The notes beneath the pieces are model-generated. The model ran no database searches. It saw only the letters and a program-made list of their open reading frames with translations, and was not told the origin of the DNA. From [Clostridium] celerecrescens 18A (GTDB taxonomy: Bacteria; Bacillota; Clostridia; Lachnospirales; Lachnospiraceae), in contig NZ_PGET01000001.1 in assembly GCF_002797975.1 (NCBI RefSeq), positions 1,674,001 through 1,738,000 of the forward strand: 64,000 bases of DNA. Direction: 5' to 3'. A program made the translations under genes and the position numbers. Positions 1 through 8,757 of this stretch are shown here, piece by piece; the stretch's first letter is position 1, and every line of letters starts with the position of its first letter.

Positions 1-126
1 GTACAAGCAGACGATTTTCCACATCACACGTTTCCTCAAATCGTTGCAGCATTGCAATGCAGGAAACGGGACGGAAGATTGTTTGCTTTCTTCCATGATA
101 TAGGAGTAAAAATAATACAGCAGTAA
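1..126 (+). CDS. 3' end of an unidentified reading frame running in from the left edge
   Basis: Frame 1 is open from the first base to a TAA at 124-126 and would give the last 41 residues of a protein that starts outside the window. The tail contains a His-His pair and an aromatic stretch (LFAFFHDIG) but I do not recognise a family. It ends about 60 bases before aroB, which fits an upstream gene in the same direction, but a 126-base open stretch could also be chance. Confidence 0.35.
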   Translation, partial: VQADDFPHHTFPQIVAALQCRKRDGRLFAFFHDIGVKIIQQ

Positions 127-185
127 AACACCCTGCGGGCATACCTGAATGTCCCAAAAGCATGGACAGAAAAGAGGAAAATACC

Positions 186-1274
186 ATGGGAAACAGAATT
201 CCGGTACACATGAACGGTGCCTTCATTTATGAGATTGTCATGGAAACTGGGTTTGACAGACTAAAAGAAGAACTGAAAAAGCTGAACCTGGAAGAACGCA
301 AGGTTTGTATTGTCACAGATTCCAATGTGGCACCTCTTTACCTTGAGGAAGTGGAATCGATTGTGTCTTCCTGTTGCAAAAATACAGAACATTTTATTTT
401 CCCTGCCGGAGAAGAAAACAAAAATCTGGATACCGTCAGGAACCTATACGAAGTTCTTGTTGTAAAACAATTTGACCGCCATGATTATCTGCTTGCTTTG
501 GGCGGAGGAGTTGTGGGAGATTTATGCGGTTTTGGGGCTGCAACCTATCTGCGGGGAATATCCTTTATCCAGGTGCCTACAACCCTGCTGTCCCAAGTCG
601 ACTCCAGCATCGGCGGAAAAACCGGCGTTGATTTTGATTCCTACAAAAATATGGTAGGAGCCTTCCATATGCCGAAGCTGGTATATTCCAATACCGCCAC
701 CTTAAAAACTCTCTCAGAAGAGCAATTTTCTTCTGGAATGGGAGAGGTTATCAAGCATGGACTGATCAAAGATGCCTCCTATTACCAATGGCTTATGGAG
801 CATGCCGCTGAAATTCATAGCAGGGATTTAACAGTATTAAGTGAAATGGTTCTTGTGAGCAACCAGATCAAGCGGGATGTAGTGGAAAAGGATCCGACAG
901 AACAGGGAGAGCGCGCTCTTTTAAATCTGGGACATACCCTGGGACATGCCATTGAAAAGCTTTCGGATTTTCGGCTTGTACATGGTCACTGTGTGGGACT
1001 TGGCTGCATCGCTGCCATGGCGATATCGATCAATAGAGGAATGATCCGTTCAGAAGAACTTCCAAGACTTTTAACGGTGATGGAGCAATTTGGTATGCCT
1101 GCTTCGGTAAGCGGTCTTTCTGCAGAAAATATTGTTCTCACAACAAAAAGTGATAAAAAAATGGATTCCGGCACCATCCGGTTTATCCTGTTAGAACAGA
1201 TTGGTAAAGCCTTCACCTGCAAGACTGTCACTGATACGGAAATGGCAGAAGCGCTTCGCCATATCTTAACTTAA
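186..1274 (+). CDS. aroB: 3-dehydroquinate synthase
   Basis: Converts DAHP to 3-dehydroquinate, the second step of the shikimate pathway, using NAD and a divalent metal in the cytoplasm. The protein carries the glycine-rich NAD segment GGGVVGDLCG, the following PTTLLSQVDSSIGGKTGVD block and the metal-ligand region GEVIKHG and NLGHTLGHAIE, all typical of AroB, and its length of 362 residues is normal. An in-frame ATG at 162 exists, but the ATG at 186 has a good GAGGA ribosome binding site and starts the family-like sequence, so I chose 186. It is followed 10 bases later by lspA, so the two are probably co-transcribed. Confidence 0.93.
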   Translation: MGNRIPVHMNGAFIYEIVMETGFDRLKEELKKLNLEERKVCIVTDSNVAPLYLEEVESIVSSCCKNTEHFIFPAGEENKNLDTVRNLYEVLVVKQFDRHDYLLALGGGVVGDLCGFGAATYLRGISFIQVPTTLLSQVDSSIGGKTGVDFDSYKNMVGAFHMPKLVYSNTATLKTLSEEQFSSGMGEVIKHGLIKDASYYQWLMEHAAEIHSRDLTVLSEMVLVSNQIKRDVVEKDPTEQGERALLNLGHTLGHAIEKLSDFRLVHGHCVGLGCIAAMAISINRGMIRSEELPRLLTVMEQFGMPASVSGLSAENIVLTTKSDKKMDSGTIRFILLEQIGKAFTCKTVTDTEMAEALRHILT

Positions 1275-1284
1275 GGAGATTTTC

Positions 1285-1803
1285 ATGAATCAAAAAACAA
1301 AACTGATCATTGGTATGATTATCGGCTTCTTTCTTTCCATTGGCCTGGATCAATGGACCAAGCTTCTTGTTGTTAAGCATCTCATGAACCGGCCTCCCTT
1401 TGTCATCTGGAATGGAGTATTTGAACTTTATTATTCCGAAAACCGGGGGGCAGCATTTGGAATGCTTCAGGGTAAACAGGCGTTTTTCCTGCTGGTTGCC
1501 TTGCTAGTGCTTACAGCAGCTGCTTTTGCGGTCAGCCGTATGCCTGCTGATAGAAAATACCTGCCGCTGCACCTGATTGCCATGTTTCTTTCGGCAGGAG
1601 CGGTGGGAAATATGATCGACCGCTTTTTAAGAGGCTATGTGGTTGACTTTTTATATTTTAAGTTGATTGATTTTCCAATTTTTAATGTTGCGGATTGTTA
1701 CGTCACGGTATCCATGTTCGTCTTTATGCTCCTGTTTCTGTTCTATTACAAAGAGGAGGACTTATCCTGTCTTTCCTTTCATAAAAAGGAGGAGCTGGGT
1801 TGA
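1285..1803 (+). CDS. lspA: Lipoprotein signal peptidase (signal peptidase II)
   Basis: Membrane aspartyl peptidase that removes the signal peptide of prolipoproteins after lipidation of the +1 Cys. Four hydrophobic segments are visible (about residues 7-25, 66-84, 92-112 and 138-158). The two conserved catalytic Asp regions are present: GNMIDR with D112 and FNVADCY with D137, plus the NRGAAFG motif. Length 172 is typical. An AAGGAGAT site precedes the ATG. The stop codon overlaps the TTG start of the next gene. Substrates in this window include the two lipobox-bearing solute-binding proteins. Confidence 0.95.
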   Translation: MNQKTKLIIGMIIGFFLSIGLDQWTKLLVVKHLMNRPPFVIWNGVFELYYSENRGAAFGMLQGKQAFFLLVALLVLTAAAFAVSRMPADRKYLPLHLIAMFLSAGAVGNMIDRFLRGYVVDFLYFKLIDFPIFNVADCYVTVSMFVFMLLFLFYYKEEDLSCLSFHKKEELG

Positions 1804-2714
1804 GTCAAGAGTTTATAGTCGCTCCTGAGGAAGCCGGTGTCCGGATCGACCGGTATTTATCCGACCAATGCCAGGACATTTCCCGTTCCTATCTTCAGAA
1901 GCTTTTAAAGGAACAATCCGTGCTGGTTGAAGAAAAACCGGTAAAAACCAATTATAAAGTAAATGCAGGGGACCGGATTTCCCTGACCCTTCCTGAAATA
2001 AGGGAACCGGAAATCATGCCGGAGGAAATCCCCCTTGATATTGTCTATGAGGATAAGGATATCATCCTCATTAATAAACCAAAGGGGATGGTAGTCCATC
2101 CCGCTGCAGGCCATTACAGCGGAACCCTGGTCAATGGCCTGATGTCTCATTGCCGCAATGAATTATCCGGAATAAACGGTGTTATGCGCCCTGGTATCGT
2201 CCATCGGATTGATATGGATACCACCGGGGTTCTTATTGTATGTAAAAATGACATGGCCCACAATTCCATTTCAGAACAGCTGAAGGAGCATTCCATTACC
2301 AGAAAATATGCTGCAATCGTACATGGAGTCCTAAAGGAAGACGAGGGAACGATCAATGCACCCATTGGCCGTCATCCCGTAGACCGGAAGAAAATGAGCA
2401 TCAATGAGAAAAATGGAAGAGAAGCAGTGACCCATTACCGCGTTCTTGAGCGGTATCGGCAATTTACCTATATCGAATGCCAGCTTGAAACGGGCCGAAC
2501 TCATCAGATCCGTGTCCATATGGCAAGCATAGGCCATCCTCTTCTAGGAGATTCTGTCTATGGCCCCGCAAAGTGCCCATTCCGTCTTACCGGGCAGACG
2601 CTTCATGCCGGCGTATTAGGTATCATCCATCCCAGAACCGGTGAATATATAGAGTTTACTGCGCCTCTTCCCGACTATTTTGAAGAACTATTGAGAAAAC
2701 TGCGGTTAACTTAA
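1800..2714 (+). CDS. RluA-family 23S rRNA pseudouridine synthase
   Basis: Isomerises specific uridines in 23S rRNA to pseudouridine. An N-terminal S4 RNA-binding domain (about residues 13-65, VRIDRYLSDQ) is followed by the catalytic domain with the HRID motif whose D138 is the expected nucleophile, and a GRTHQIRVHMA segment near the C-terminus. At 304 residues it matches RluD/YlyB-type enzymes. It starts at TTG, overlapping the lspA stop as TTGA, with AAGGAGG upstream; translational coupling to lspA is likely, an arrangement common in Firmicutes. Exact target uridines cannot be read from sequence, so I give no symbol. Confidence 0.92.
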   Translation: MSQEFIVAPEEAGVRIDRYLSDQCQDISRSYLQKLLKEQSVLVEEKPVKTNYKVNAGDRISLTLPEIREPEIMPEEIPLDIVYEDKDIILINKPKGMVVHPAAGHYSGTLVNGLMSHCRNELSGINGVMRPGIVHRIDMDTTGVLIVCKNDMAHNSISEQLKEHSITRKYAAIVHGVLKEDEGTINAPIGRHPVDRKKMSINEKNGREAVTHYRVLERYRQFTYIECQLETGRTHQIRVHMASIGHPLLGDSVYGPAKCPFRLTGQTLHAGVLGIIHPRTGEYIEFTAPLPDYFEELLRKLRLT

Positions 2715-2767
2715 CAGGCTTGGCATAAGACATCTTCTTAAAAAACAGTTAAATCGTAATATAAATC

Positions 2768-2796
2768 TAGATTTTTCAGAAATTTTAAGGTATAAT
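2768..2796 (+). promoter_or_regulatory. Probable promoter of the cytidylate-kinase-like gene
   Basis: A perfect TATAAT at 2791-2796 lies 33 bases before the start codon at 2829, with a weak -35 (TAGATT) 17 bases upstream. The region between the genes is AT-rich. Confidence 0.5.
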
Positions 2797-2828
2797 ATAA
2801 CTATAAGATACCGGAAGGAGCTGTCTAT

Positions 2829-3470
2829 ATGAGTGGAAATTTAGTAATTGCAATTGGAAGACAATGCGGAAGTTCTGGAAAAATCATCGGACAGAAATTG
2901 GCAGAAGAACTGGGCATTAAATGCTATGACAAGGAGCTTTTGGCACTTGCAGCAAAAAACAGCGGGTTATGTGAAGAATTATTCAAAACCCATGATGAAA
3001 AGCCAACCAACAGTTTTCTGTATTCCCTTGTGATGGATACATATTCCATGGGATTCACAACCTCTGGTTACATGGATATGCCAATAAATCATAAGATCTT
3101 TTTAGCACAGTTTGATACCATCAAACAGCTGGCGGATGAAGAATCCTGTGTAATCGTTGGAAGATGTGCCGATTATGCACTGGCGGATTATCCCAACCTT
3201 GTTTCCGTGTTCATTACTGCCGATGAAGAAGATAAGGTTCAATCCTTAAAAGAACTTTATCATGTTGATGATACCAAAGCAAAGGATATTATGGTCAAAA
3301 CGGACAAAAAGCGTTCCAGCTACTATAATTACTATTCCAATAAAAAATGGGGAGATGTAAGAAGCTACGATTTATGCATTAATCGAAGCTCCGTAGGGAT
3401 AGATGGAACCGTAAAGCTGATCCACAATTTTGTTGATGCTAAAATGGAATGGAATAATGCGAACCGTTGA
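2829..3470 (+). CDS. Cytidylate kinase-like family protein
   Basis: P-loop nucleotide kinase-like protein of the cytidylate kinase-like family (AAA_26 type) common in clostridia. The N-terminus has a P-loop variant, GRQCGSSGKIIG (residues 9-20), followed by a Lid-rich helical region and a C-terminal YDLCINRS segment typical of the family. Its biological substrate is generally not established; it is distinct from the canonical Cmk. The ATG has a GGAAGGAG site. A strong terminator follows at 3522, so it is probably monocistronic. Confidence 0.82.
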   Translation: MSGNLVIAIGRQCGSSGKIIGQKLAEELGIKCYDKELLALAAKNSGLCEELFKTHDEKPTNSFLYSLVMDTYSMGFTTSGYMDMPINHKIFLAQFDTIKQLADEESCVIVGRCADYALADYPNLVSVFITADEEDKVQSLKELYHVDDTKAKDIMVKTDKKRSSYYNYYSNKKWGDVRSYDLCINRSSVGIDGTVKLIHNFVDAKMEWNNANR

Positions 3471-3521
3471 CGGTTTAATATCCTTAAGAAACAGATGCTA
3501 TTTTTATTGAATTGAATAAAG

Positions 3522-3560
3522 ACGGACATTTCTATGATACAGCTGAAATGTCCGTTTTTT
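3522..3560 (+). terminator. Intrinsic terminator after the kinase-like gene
   Basis: Perfect 11-bp stem (3522-3532 with 3545-3555, ACGGACATTTC paired to GAAATGTCCGT), a 12-base loop and a T run to 3560. Confidence 0.92.
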
Positions 3561-3687
3561 GTTCGCGGTTTTGTATTTTCTGTACATTAAATGTAGATAT
3601 GTTAAATAATATTGTTGACATTGTACATAGCATATGATATTGTTTGAATATACAAAATAATGTAAATTGATAAAAGCGAGTAAACTC

Positions 3688-4623
3688 ATGAATAACAATT
3701 GTTTAGAAGCAGGAAACCTATATCAAAAAATAGGCCTGGTAAAAAATCTATTGGCGCTGGATTTAATGTCCCGGAATGCAGGAGACCGGATTCTGCCTAT
3801 CTCAGAGTATCAGGATAAATTCGGGGTATCCAGGGGGACCATTCAGAACGCATTTGCCTGTTTAAAAGAGTGCAATGCTGTGACGCTGGAGAACCATGGG
3901 CATCAGGGTACCTTCATCAAAGAGATTGATTATAAGAAGCTGCAGGAAAATTGTATGCGCAAAGAAATTCTTGGAATCATGCCCCTTCCCTATTCCGTAA
4001 CTTATGAGGGCTTTGCCACGGCCATGTATACCCAGTTTGCACCGCTTAACTTTAATATGGCTTACGCCAGAGGTGCAGTAGGGCGTATTGATCTGGTGGA
4101 ATCAGGAACGTATCAGTTTGCTATCTGCTCCCAGTATGCAGCGGAACAATCCATAAAAGAAGGAAAGCAGATTGAAGCGGCAATTAATTTTGGACCGGGC
4201 AGCTTCCTTTCCAGGCACGTGCTTCTTTTAGGGGATACCAAATATGAAAACATTCAGGATGGCATGCGGGTAGCATATGACAGCAGCTCCATTGACCAAA
4301 GCTGCATTACTAAAAATATTATCCACGGCAAAAAGGTTACTCTGGTCCCTATCCGGACCCAACAGACCGTAAGCGCCTTGATGGATGGTATCATAGATGC
4401 AGGAGTATGGAACTATGACGATATCCTGGAGCATAAATACGAATCACTGAACGTGGTTTTCTTAGATGAATCCGATTATAACAACCTGTTTTCGACGGCT
4501 GTAATGGTTATCAGAAAGGAGGATGAATATCTAAAGGCACTGTTAGAAAAGTATGTCAGCGTACCGAAGGTTGTGGAGATCATCAGGGAGGTAAGAGATA
4601 AAAAGAGAGAACCCTATTTTTAA
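3688..4623 (+). CDS. yhfZ: YhfZ-family regulator of the yhf/php operon
   Basis: An N-terminal winged-helix DNA-binding region (about residues 10-85, containing the recognition-like segment FGVSRGTIQNAFACLKE) is joined to a periplasmic-binding-protein-like domain with a long alternating alpha/beta pattern, as in the YhfZ family. It heads the operon, so it is the likely local transcription regulator; the ligand is unknown. A TTG at 3667 would add seven residues but has no ribosome binding site; the ATG at 3688 has only a weak one, AAAGCGAG. Assignment rests on protein resemblance plus the yhf context that follows. Confidence 0.8.
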   Translation: MNNNCLEAGNLYQKIGLVKNLLALDLMSRNAGDRILPISEYQDKFGVSRGTIQNAFACLKECNAVTLENHGHQGTFIKEIDYKKLQENCMRKEILGIMPLPYSVTYEGFATAMYTQFAPLNFNMAYARGAVGRIDLVESGTYQFAICSQYAAEQSIKEGKQIEAAINFGPGSFLSRHVLLLGDTKYENIQDGMRVAYDSSSIDQSCITKNIIHGKKVTLVPIRTQQTVSALMDGIIDAGVWNYDDILEHKYESLNVVFLDESDYNNLFSTAVMVIRKEDEYLKALLEKYVSVPKVVEIIREVRDKKREPYF

Positions 4624-4682
4624 AAGTTGTCTTTTTGAAGCAAAGTACAAAAAAATGTATATTGATATTGGGAGGAAATCCA

Positions 4683-5042
4683 ATGGATTTAAGAGATATT
4701 TTAAACCAGCGTCTGGATATTCTGGAGGAAAATCATGTAATTTGCAAAGAAGTTGCGGATTATTCCAGAAAAGCAGTGGAACGGATCCTGGAAGAAAAAC
4801 CTGACACAGAGGAAGATAAGGCTGCAATGTTTATTACTCATCTGGCTATGGCAGGACAACGGGTACTAGACGGGGTTGTGGAACACCCTCTGGATAACAC
4901 GCTCCTCGAGGGAATAAAAATGGAGCCGGTTTACCAAAGAGCGGAAGTGTTAAAAGAGGAACTGTTAAAGGAAACAGATATCCAGTTCCCGGAAGCAGAA
5001 CGGAATTTTCTGACCGTTCATCTATGCAATCTGCTTACATAA
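4683..5042 (+). CDS. yhfY: YhfY-like stand-alone PRD-domain protein
   Basis: A 119-residue protein made almost entirely of one PTS-regulation-domain (PRD) fold: helical, with the pattern of a PRD from about residue 5 to 110 and a conserved THLAMAGQR stretch carrying the usual PRD histidine. No DNA-binding domain is attached, as in E. coli YhfY. It may sense phosphorylation state and act on the neighbouring YhfZ, which is inference. The start is the ATG at 4683, directly behind GGGAGGAAATCC; longer readings lack a ribosome site. Confidence 0.8.
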   Translation: MDLRDILNQRLDILEENHVICKEVADYSRKAVERILEEKPDTEEDKAAMFITHLAMAGQRVLDGVVEHPLDNTLLEGIKMEPVYQRAEVLKEELLKETDIQFPEAERNFLTVHLCNLLT

Positions 5043-5106
5043 TAAGGTATCAGGACCGAATGGTCTTTTTAAGAAATGATACAAGGATAAAAGGAGGATA
5101 GAAGCA

Positions 5107-5478
5107 ATGAAGATTGTGGTTGGTGGTCAGATTGACAAGGAGGAAATTGCCAGACTGGTGTCCCTGCAGATGAACGGCCGTGCAGAGATCGAGATCAAGG
5201 GGGATCTGGATGCTGCATTGGGCGTGAAAAACGGAAAGTATGATTATTATGTAGGTGCCTGCAATACTGGCGGCGGCGGAGCGCTGGCTATGGCTATGGC
5301 CATGCTGGGTTCCGGGCTCTGTTCTACGATTTCCATGCCAGGAAATGTAAAGAGCGGAGATTTTATCAGGGAAGAGGTACAAAAGGGGAAAAAAGCATTT
5401 GGATTTACAGCACAGCACAAAGAAGAGGTCCTTCCGGTTTTGCTTCAGGCAATCATTGAGAAAGAGGAGGTTTCATAG
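5107..5478 (+). CDS. yhfU: YhfU-like DUF2620 protein
   Basis: A 123-residue cytosolic protein of the DUF2620 family. It has a glycine-rich centre (GACNTGGGGALAMAMAMLG) after a short alternating beta/alpha start, a pattern resembling PTS IIB-like small domains. The gene has an AAGGAGG site and ends two bases before yhfT, so coupling with the transporter is likely. No biochemical function is known for the family; being always next to YhfT suggests a transporter partner (inference). Confidence 0.82.
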   Translation: MKIVVGGQIDKEEIARLVSLQMNGRAEIEIKGDLDAALGVKNGKYDYYVGACNTGGGGALAMAMAMLGSGLCSTISMPGNVKSGDFIREEVQKGKKAFGFTAQHKEEVLPVLLQAIIEKEEVS

Positions 5479-5480
5479 GT

Positions 5481-6791
5481 ATGAAATACATAGTTATCGC
5501 ATTAATCGGGGCATTGGCTTCCGTTTTATCCAATCAAGGGATTGCAGTATTTAATGACGGTTTCCGGCCAATTGTGGGGCAGTATTTTAACGGTGAGATC
5601 AACCGAAAAGAATTGGCGGCCATGAGCTTTGCCATCAGTTTCGGTCTGGTTATCGGTTTTGGTATACCGACCTCTATTGCAGCAAGCATTATTTTGATCC
5701 ACTGCCTGCTGTTAACTACTGATATCATCGGATCCTTCTGTAATAACAGCAGGAACGGGATGATCCTTTCCGCTGTCATCGGAGCCGCTTACGGCCTGGC
5801 GATTCTGGCCGGTCTGGAGTTTGTCGTAAAACTGTTCAGCTACATGCCATATAACTTCACCAGTGATTTAGGAAGTGTTTCCGGCTATATAACAGTTGCA
5901 TTTGCCGTATTCCCGGCAGTGGGCATCGCTTATCAGCATGGTTTTAAAAAAGGATTGACCACCGGAATAGTAACCTTAGTTGTATATTTCCTTGTAAAAA
6001 AATTCGGTACCTTTCCTATCGGGGCAGGCAAGGTTTCTTTAAATGCAGAAGGCATGGCTATGCTTGCAGGTATGATTATGATGATCGTTTATGCTGCTCA
6101 GCAGAAAGGAACGGAACATACCAATGAAGGGCTGATCCAGGGTTTTGAGGGCAACATTTTACGAATTCGTAAAAACTGGCTGTTACTGGCTGTTATGGGC
6201 GGTCTGATCGCAGCCGGAACCAGTCTGGCGATTATCGCCGGCGATCCCGCCTCCCTGGCCCTTTTGGCTAATCAGGAATACAGCAACGCTGGATTAACTG
6301 CACTGGCAAGAGCCATTGGTTTCATACCTCTGGTATTTACTACAGCCATTGTGACAGGCGTGTACGGCGCGGCTGGATGCACTTTTGTATTTGTAGTCGG
6401 ACTGTTCCTCCATGGAAACCCGCTTTTTGCCTTTGTACTGGGATTTGCAGTCATGGTAGCAGAGATTTTCCTGATCAACATTTTTGCAAAATACATGGAT
6501 AAATTCCCGGGTGTAAAAGATATGGGAGAGTATGTGAGAACATCCATGAACAAGGTTCTGGAAATTTCTTTGCTTGCAGGCGGTATTGTAGCTGCTGAAA
6601 AAATGGCCGTTTCCTCTTCCGGATACACTGGAATCGGAGCACTGTTTGTAATCGGGGCCTTCCTGTTAAATAAGAAAGCGAAAAAACCGATTGTTGACCT
6701 GGCGGTCGGTCCTGTGGCCTGTATCGTATTCGGAGTGCTGCTGAACCTGCTTCTCATAATCGGTCTCATTGCAGTCCCGGTGGCTAAGTAG
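5481..6791 (+). CDS. yhfT: YhfT-like multi-pass membrane transporter
   Basis: A 436-residue, strongly hydrophobic protein with roughly eleven to twelve membrane segments and short charged loops; it matches the YhfT family of presumed transporters. Asn- and Gly-rich membrane segments near the N-terminus (LASVLSNQGIAVFNDGFRP) are characteristic. It presumably imports the substrate processed by the downstream amidase, phosphotriesterase-like protein, aminotransferase, racemase-like and mutase-like enzymes. The substrate is unknown. It follows yhfU by two bases. Confidence 0.82.
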   Translation: MKYIVIALIGALASVLSNQGIAVFNDGFRPIVGQYFNGEINRKELAAMSFAISFGLVIGFGIPTSIAASIILIHCLLLTTDIIGSFCNNSRNGMILSAVIGAAYGLAILAGLEFVVKLFSYMPYNFTSDLGSVSGYITVAFAVFPAVGIAYQHGFKKGLTTGIVTLVVYFLVKKFGTFPIGAGKVSLNAEGMAMLAGMIMMIVYAAQQKGTEHTNEGLIQGFEGNILRIRKNWLLLAVMGGLIAAGTSLAIIAGDPASLALLANQEYSNAGLTALARAIGFIPLVFTTAIVTGVYGAAGCTFVFVVGLFLHGNPLFAFVLGFAVMVAEIFLINIFAKYMDKFPGVKDMGEYVRTSMNKVLEISLLAGGIVAAEKMAVSSSGYTGIGALFVIGAFLLNKKAKKPIVDLAVGPVACIVFGVLLNLLLIIGLIAVPVAK

Positions 6792-6803
6792 CTGGGAATT
6801 GAT

Positions 6804-7787
6804 ATGGAACGACTTGAAACATATGCAAAAAAAACATTTTTGGCACTTAAAAATCCCTATTGCACTGTAAACCAGGTAAATCCCCTTGCAATCGACCAGA
6901 TTGCTCCAACTCAGATAAAACATGGGTTTGCCTGTTATACCGGTATTAAGGATACTCCGGTCATTCCCGGGAAACTAAAAGAACGGCTTAATGAAAGTGG
7001 CTTTTTATTTCATACCGCCGATAAAATGGCTTTAGGCGGGAGAGCGGTGGATTTACAGCTTATCAATCCCATTACAGGAAAATGGATGACCGGTTCCAGC
7101 AGCGGTACGGCCCTAAACGTCTTCTATGGAATCAATGATGCCGGAATCGGAACAGACGGCGGCGGCAGTGTACTTGCACCTGCCGCTGCACTCAATCTTT
7201 ATGGATTTATCTCTCCGTTAATCGAGCAGGATCATATGAGGCAGTATTCAAAAGCTTCCACTGATGGAATCATATTTTCCCCCAGCATTGGTGCCATTAC
7301 CAGAGATTTAAAGACCCTGGAACAGGTTTTAAACCCATTGCTTGGAATAAGCCTGACGGAGGAATCCGATGACAGGAATATCGGTTGGGAATGGCAAGAA
7401 GTACCAAGCGGAGGACCGCCGGATATTTATGGGGGCCGGGAACCATTGATCCAATACTTAAACGGAATTATAAAGCCGGGAACCATCCTGATCTCAAAGG
7501 AAGGACCGGTGGATGTGAATGCCATGGGGGACAGCATTTACGGCCATTTTGATAAGGAAACAGAAAAGAGCCAGGCTCATTCGGGAAAAGGTCTGATGCG
7601 GGTGGTCAATATGTGCGGAAAATCCGCATTGACCGTACCTTCCAGTGAATTGGGGTGTTGTATAGTTCTGATCTGTGAAAGTAAAAAAGAGGACATTGAA
7701 GCAATGTTCCGAAAGGCCAGATTGCTGGTCTGTAAAAGATCCCAGTTGATCGAGCGGTACTTTATGAACTTTGATATGTATTTCTAG
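6804..7787 (+). CDS. Amidase-signature family hydrolase in the yhf operon
   Basis: A short (327 residues) amidase-signature enzyme. The Ser-cisSer-Lys triad can be placed: K49 in TGIKDTP, the cis-Ser in the GSSSG loop (98-100), and nucleophile S122 in GTDGGGSV followed by the APAA segment. Typical family members are 430-500 residues, so this is a compact version, missing much of the usual C-terminal half. It would cleave an amide or a related C-N bond. The gene starts 12 bases after yhfT with only a weak ribosome site. E. coli yhf operons have no such gene, making it the main novelty of this locus. Confidence 0.8.
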   Translation: MERLETYAKKTFLALKNPYCTVNQVNPLAIDQIAPTQIKHGFACYTGIKDTPVIPGKLKERLNESGFLFHTADKMALGGRAVDLQLINPITGKWMTGSSSGTALNVFYGINDAGIGTDGGGSVLAPAAALNLYGFISPLIEQDHMRQYSKASTDGIIFSPSIGAITRDLKTLEQVLNPLLGISLTEESDDRNIGWEWQEVPSGGPPDIYGGREPLIQYLNGIIKPGTILISKEGPVDVNAMGDSIYGHFDKETEKSQAHSGKGLMRVVNMCGKSALTVPSSELGCCIVLICESKKEDIEAMFRKARLLVCKRSQLIERYFMNFDMYF

Positions 7788-7874
7788 TGCTGAGTTAGTA
7801 AACAGCGTACCCCGCTTTACCGGGTATCAACTGGATATGCAGGCATATCCTCTTGATTCGTTAGGAGACAAAAC

Positions 7875-8744
7875 ATGGAAAACGGTTATACTTTGATGCA
7901 TGAACACATTACCATAGACTTATCAGGAGTAAAAAAAGACCAGGATTGCCGGCTGGACTGCTTTGAAGAAACGAAAAGCGAGCTTCACCGTCTGTATCAG
8001 TTAGGAGTCAGGCGCATTCTGGATGTGACGAATATGGGCATGGGAAGGAATCCGGAATACGTGAGCCGTATGGAAAAAGCCACCGGCATCAGGATCTTGC
8101 AGTCGACCGGTTTTTATAAAGAGCCATTTCTTCCGGATTTTGTGTATTCCATGTGTGAAACAGAACTTGCCGAACTGGCAGAGAAGGAATTGACAGAAGG
8201 AATAGGGGATTCCGGCATCAAAGCAAGGGTCATAGGAGAGTTTGGGACCAGTAAAAGCACCATGACGGATATGGAAAAAAAGGTATTTCATTCCATGGCT
8301 TTAGCCGCGGTGCATACCGGTTCCGTAGTAACTACTCATACCACCCTTGGAACAATGGCTTTGGAACAGGCCATCTATTTAAAAAATGCCGGGATACGGC
8401 CGGAAAAGATTATTATCGGCCATTTAGACCTTTCTCAGGACACGGATTATATTCTTTCGGTACTGAAGGAAGGCGTCAATATCGGATTTGATACTGTGGG
8501 AAAAAATAATTACTGTCCGGACCGGTTCCGCGCAGAAACACTAAAGCAAATCGCAAAAGAAGGTTTCCTGGGGCAGGTGGTTTTATCTATGGACATTACC
8601 AGAAAATCTCATTTAAAGGCATGGGGAGGTCTGGGTTATGCTTATCTGTTTGAAACCTTTCTTCCCATGCTTCGGGATTATGGTTTATCCAAGGAACAAA
8701 TCGACATGCTGCTGATTAATAATCCGGACCGGATTTTAAAATAA
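7875..8744 (+). CDS. php: Phosphotriesterase homology protein (YhfV/Php)
   Basis: Binuclear metal hydrolase of the amidohydrolase superfamily. Metal ligands are all visible: H9 and H11 (HEH), E122 (IGEFG), H155 (TTHTT), H183 (IGHLD) and D240 (SMDIT). As in E. coli Php, a glutamate replaces the carbamylated lysine of true phosphotriesterases. Length 289 is normal. The physiological substrate is not settled for this family. An 87-base gap with a small hairpin separates it from the amidase, and a TTAGGAGA site precedes its ATG. Confidence 0.88.
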   Translation: MENGYTLMHEHITIDLSGVKKDQDCRLDCFEETKSELHRLYQLGVRRILDVTNMGMGRNPEYVSRMEKATGIRILQSTGFYKEPFLPDFVYSMCETELAELAEKELTEGIGDSGIKARVIGEFGTSKSTMTDMEKKVFHSMALAAVHTGSVVTTHTTLGTMALEQAIYLKNAGIRPEKIIIGHLDLSQDTDYILSVLKEGVNIGFDTVGKNNYCPDRFRAETLKQIAKEGFLGQVVLSMDITRKSHLKAWGGLGYAYLFETFLPMLRDYGLSKEQIDMLLINNPDRILK

Positions 8745-8757
8745 GGAGGAAGATAAA

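Noticed and set aside
6272..6769. 165-residue ORF on the minus strand
   Set aside because: It is the antisense shadow of the YhfT membrane protein.
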